From contig CM032797.1 of NCBI GenBank assembly GCA_019155185.1, positions 13,564,881-13,628,880 on the forward strand: a stretch of DNA of 64,000 bases. The letters are read 5' to 3'. Below, piece after piece: positions 61,356-64,000 of the stretch (the stretch's first letter is position 1; each line of letters opens with the position of its first letter). Origin of the DNA: Beaufortia kweichowensis. Lineage: Eukaryota; Chordata; Actinopteri; Cypriniformes; Gastromyzontidae. The notes beneath the pieces are model-generated. The model had not been told where the DNA came from, made no database searches, and was given only the letters and a program-made list of their open reading frames with translations. Made by a program: the position numbers and the translations under genes.

Positions 61356-64000
61356 TCATCTTCCTTTCTTCATTTTGGAAACCTTTTCCTTGCGTTTCTT
61401 TACATGCTTTGGCACTTTATTTTTCCTTTTCTCCCTCTGAGCTTCTTTAACCAACTTTTTTCTTTCCTGAAAGATGCATAAATGGCAACTTATTATCCGA
61501 ACTCTTGAGAACAAGTTTGTTTTTGCTGGAGGATGACATGTACCTTTTTGTCAAGTGATGCTGCCTCATCTTGACTGCCACCATCTTGTGCATCTTCCTC
61601 TCCTGATTCTTCATCATCATCATCATCATCATCTCCCCTCTTCCTCAGAGTCTGAACTGTTTTCCTTTGTGGAGTCTTGCAGTATTGAAGGTACCTGTCA
61701 GATACAAATTCAGCGACAGCATTTTTAATCTGATTTTGGCTTCTGCTATTGTTTATATTCTCCATGGGAGATACCGCCTTAATCCTCCCACATGCCATGT
61801 AGGCATAGACAACTCCAAAGAGACTTTTGCACAGATTTACCATGTGCATTAATAGCAAAAACAAAGTCTTTGTGTCTTACATCTAATGCTTAAACTGAAA
61901 TACACCAACTGGCCTGTACAAAAACAAAAAAACAGAAGCATTGATTTTCTTTACTGTTTGCACACCGGAAAGGTCCTTCCTGAGGCCTGTTACTGTCTGG
62001 TAAAGGATCTATAAAGGAAAGCAGATCACAAATTTAGTGACTAACAATGCTTCTACCACTAGTTCAATTTTAATTTAGGGCCTTGAGACGTACAGTGTCA
62101 TTTTCATCCTTTGTCTTCAACATTGTGTCCACATCCCTTTCATAATGAGTGACCTCATTAAGCGTTCGTGGAATGTAGGCCTTCTTAAACACCTTTTATG
62201 ACACAGATGAGTTGTTAGACATTATTAAAGATATTAAATGATTTAACATGTATTGTGGTTGAAAATAAGCACACCTCCTCATCGACTTTGTCTTGATTGG
62301 ATCGTTCTTCTGCAGTTCTTTCAGATGCTATTTCCATTGCCTACAGACAAACCACAAGCACAAACAGTTTGAAAGACACAAAAATGACAGGAGATAAAGA
62401 GAAACGCTCCCAATAAGACTTGCTGTGATGTGACATCACTGACCCTATCGAAGTACTCATTAATGTTATCAGTTGTTATTGAGGGATCTGTGACAAACTC
62501 AAACAACTCCCGCACAGTCATAACTGCCACATTATGTTTCAGAAAGAAGTCTGAAAGAAAAAAAAACAATTGTTACTATCAATGAATCTTTGGCGACATT
62601 TTTTTAACTTTGTTAACTTGTGCCTGATTATAAACAAAGCTTTGTGATTACAATGTTTTTGAATGCTGTACGTTGCTGCCATCTAGTGGTTAAAAGATAA
62701 ACAGCATAAACAAGCAGATGTTTTTTTCTGGACTTCAAGAGTTATTTGACACTATTTTATTTTAATTTATCATCAAGTATTAAAAACCATTACAGACTAA
62801 AAATGTAATTTAAGCAAAACCAAGTTTTAACCAAGCCCTAGTACTTAGCCTGATATTTTACAGACAAGGCTTCTGTGAGCTTCATTTATTCATTAATTAA
62901 ACAGCATTTTGGAATACTTGATTCTGAAGTGCATTATTAGTTAAATTAATGAAACTGGGTACTGCAAGTCAACTTGACCTGGAAAATTAACTATCAATAA
63001 TCCAGATGCCTAATTCATGACATATTTGTCTGACAATTGTGTCATCCAAATTGGTGGCTGACACCGATAGAAAGCGTTTCTTCTTCGTGGAAGGTTTGTA
63101 TTTCTTACAAATAAGCGAATAAAACTTTTTAAATAAATATTTCATTCTTAATAATTTAATCATGGGGCAAGTCGTTTAGCAAGTGGGTACAGCCAATTAG
63201 TCAGGCTAACTGTTTGGCCTTCTTACAATTTTTACAAGGTTTCACACACCTACCATTAACATTGCTGCAATCTTTACGAAGAAACTCAAGGGCATGAGGG
63301 TGATCATGCTCAACAGACTGAGACACATCTATAATATAAGCATCTCCATTATGATACCTGCAAAACCAAAAGTTTACAAATACAGCAACTAACAAGCTGA
63401 ACATGCTCAATATTGTAACACACCAAAGATAACAACAAACAACTGATGTTGAAAACCTGTGTGCATCATTTTAGTTAGACTTACAGCATGTTGAACTCGC
63501 TAAGGTCAGCGTGGACCAGGCGAGCATCTTGGTACATTATTCTCATGTTCTGGATGATTTGTAGGTAGAGTTCCCTGGCTTTAGATTCAGAGAGGACAGC
63601 ATTCTTTAGCAGAGGAGCAGCCCTGAGAAAAACAACATACACAAGACATTGTTTCAGTAATTTACAATGACAAAGTTTCAATGGCTGACATGGCACACAG
63701 CAGCATGCACACAAATGTTATTTTATTTACCGTTACATTGTAGAAATGAGCTATTGTTTTTCAAATCCTTCTAGTACTACTAAATCCTACGTGCACGTTT
63801 AACATATTTGTCAAATGTATTATTGAAATATTATTAAAAAGCATTACTAAATATTTCAGTATGTGTAAATGATAAGGATAATGCAGGTTCAATTAAGTAA
63901 ATGACTGCATACATGTCATCTCGACCAATGAAGCTCATGACGAGTACATGACTCCTCAACATGATGGGCTCTGGACTGGGGATTTGTGCTGTCTGTAATC
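61356..64000 (-). CDS. riok1: Serine/threonine kinase RIOK1 (5' part off window)
   Basis: Atypical kinase of the RIO family that acts in cytoplasmic maturation of the 40S ribosomal subunit and with PRMT5. Exons seen: 63913-64000 (continues off the window), 63485-63622, 63254-63357, 62444-62550, 62275-62340, 62094-62192, 61955-62008, 61544-61694, 61356-61466. Motifs: RSHVLVMSFIGRDDM hinge region, SESKARELYLQIIQNMR, catalytic loop LVHADLSEFNML (His-x-Asp, Asn), metal-binding YIIDVSQSVEHDHPHALEFL, MTVRELFEFVTDPSI, AYIPRTLNEV, ILYQTVTGLRKDLSG, and the basic tail RKKLVKEAQREKRKNKVPKH. N-terminus and ATP-binding loop are outside. Oddity: exon 61544-61694 is 151 nt where 150 is needed, because a GGGG run breaks the frame before an Asp repeat. 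Confidence 0.93.
61613..61634 (-). repeat. GAT trinucleotide repeat in riok1 coding exon
   Basis: On the minus strand GAT repeats encode seven Asp in the acidic C-terminal region. The tract lies directly next to the frame disruption and is likely to vary in length. Confidence 0.85.

Noticed and set aside
1..64000. CRISPR arrays, operons, phage or bacterial defence genes
   Set aside because: The window is vertebrate DNA with introns throughout; no regularly spaced direct repeats or prokaryotic gene layout are present.
1..64000. tRNA, rRNA or snRNA genes
   Set aside because: Only decayed tRNA-like heads of SINEs were seen (5519, 47046, 59534); none keeps intact A and B boxes or a cloverleaf.

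Overview
The window looks like nuclear genomic DNA from a teleost fish, most likely a cyprinid. The DNA is AT-rich, and its genes are vertebrate genes split into many short exons with GT/AG splice sites. The interspersed repeats are fish types: Tc1-like relics, tRNA-headed SINE copies, and TA-rich MITEs with CAGCTAAAACC-type or AACACA-type motifs. There are no operons, CRISPR arrays or phage features. All exon models were read by eye from splice consensus, reading frame and family protein similarity, and their phases were checked arithmetically.

Layout. 1.2-15.4 kb (minus): 11 exons of a class B1 G-protein-coupled receptor closest to VIPR1 (VPAC1); its last exons lie off the left edge. 15.4-22.8 kb: non-coding, with a Tc1 transposase relic, a SINE tail and a palindromic MITE. 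22.8-24.3 kb (minus): a complete 306-residue multi-pass membrane protein with a TspO/MBR-like motif, otherwise unrecognised. 24.3-27.1 kb: non-coding, with a second copy of a local dispersed repeat, a MITE and several CTCF-like motifs. 27.1-31.1 kb (minus): dnajc1. 31.2-35.6 kb: AT-rich intergenic. 35.6-40.6 kb (plus): bmi1 with a probable non-coding first exon. 40.6-45.6 kb: bmi1 and pip4k2a 3' flanks. 45.7-56.1 kb (minus): pip4k2a. 58.1-60.7 kb (plus): a compact LIM-nebulette/lasp2-type nebl gene. 61.4-64 kb (minus): the 3' part of riok1, running off the right edge.

The genes do not form a pathway. dnajc1, bmi1, pip4k2a and nebl keep a neighbourhood also known from human 10p12; vipr1 and riok1 lie elsewhere in human. 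dnajc1/bmi1 and pip4k2a/nebl are divergent pairs; bmi1/pip4k2a and nebl/riok1 are convergent.

Most worth a second look: (1) an unannotated-looking 99-nt, phase 0-0, fully open cassette-exon candidate inside pip4k2a; (2) one-base frame disruptions in dnajc1 (exon 1/2 junction) and riok1 (a GGGG run before an Asp repeat), while every other junction in the window is in phase; (3) the 306-residue TspO-like membrane protein; (4) a nebl gene whose LIM-to-nebulin intron is only about 1 kb, leaving no room for full nebulette; (5) repeated CTCF-like motifs between genes. I did not find a clearly new multi-gene system.
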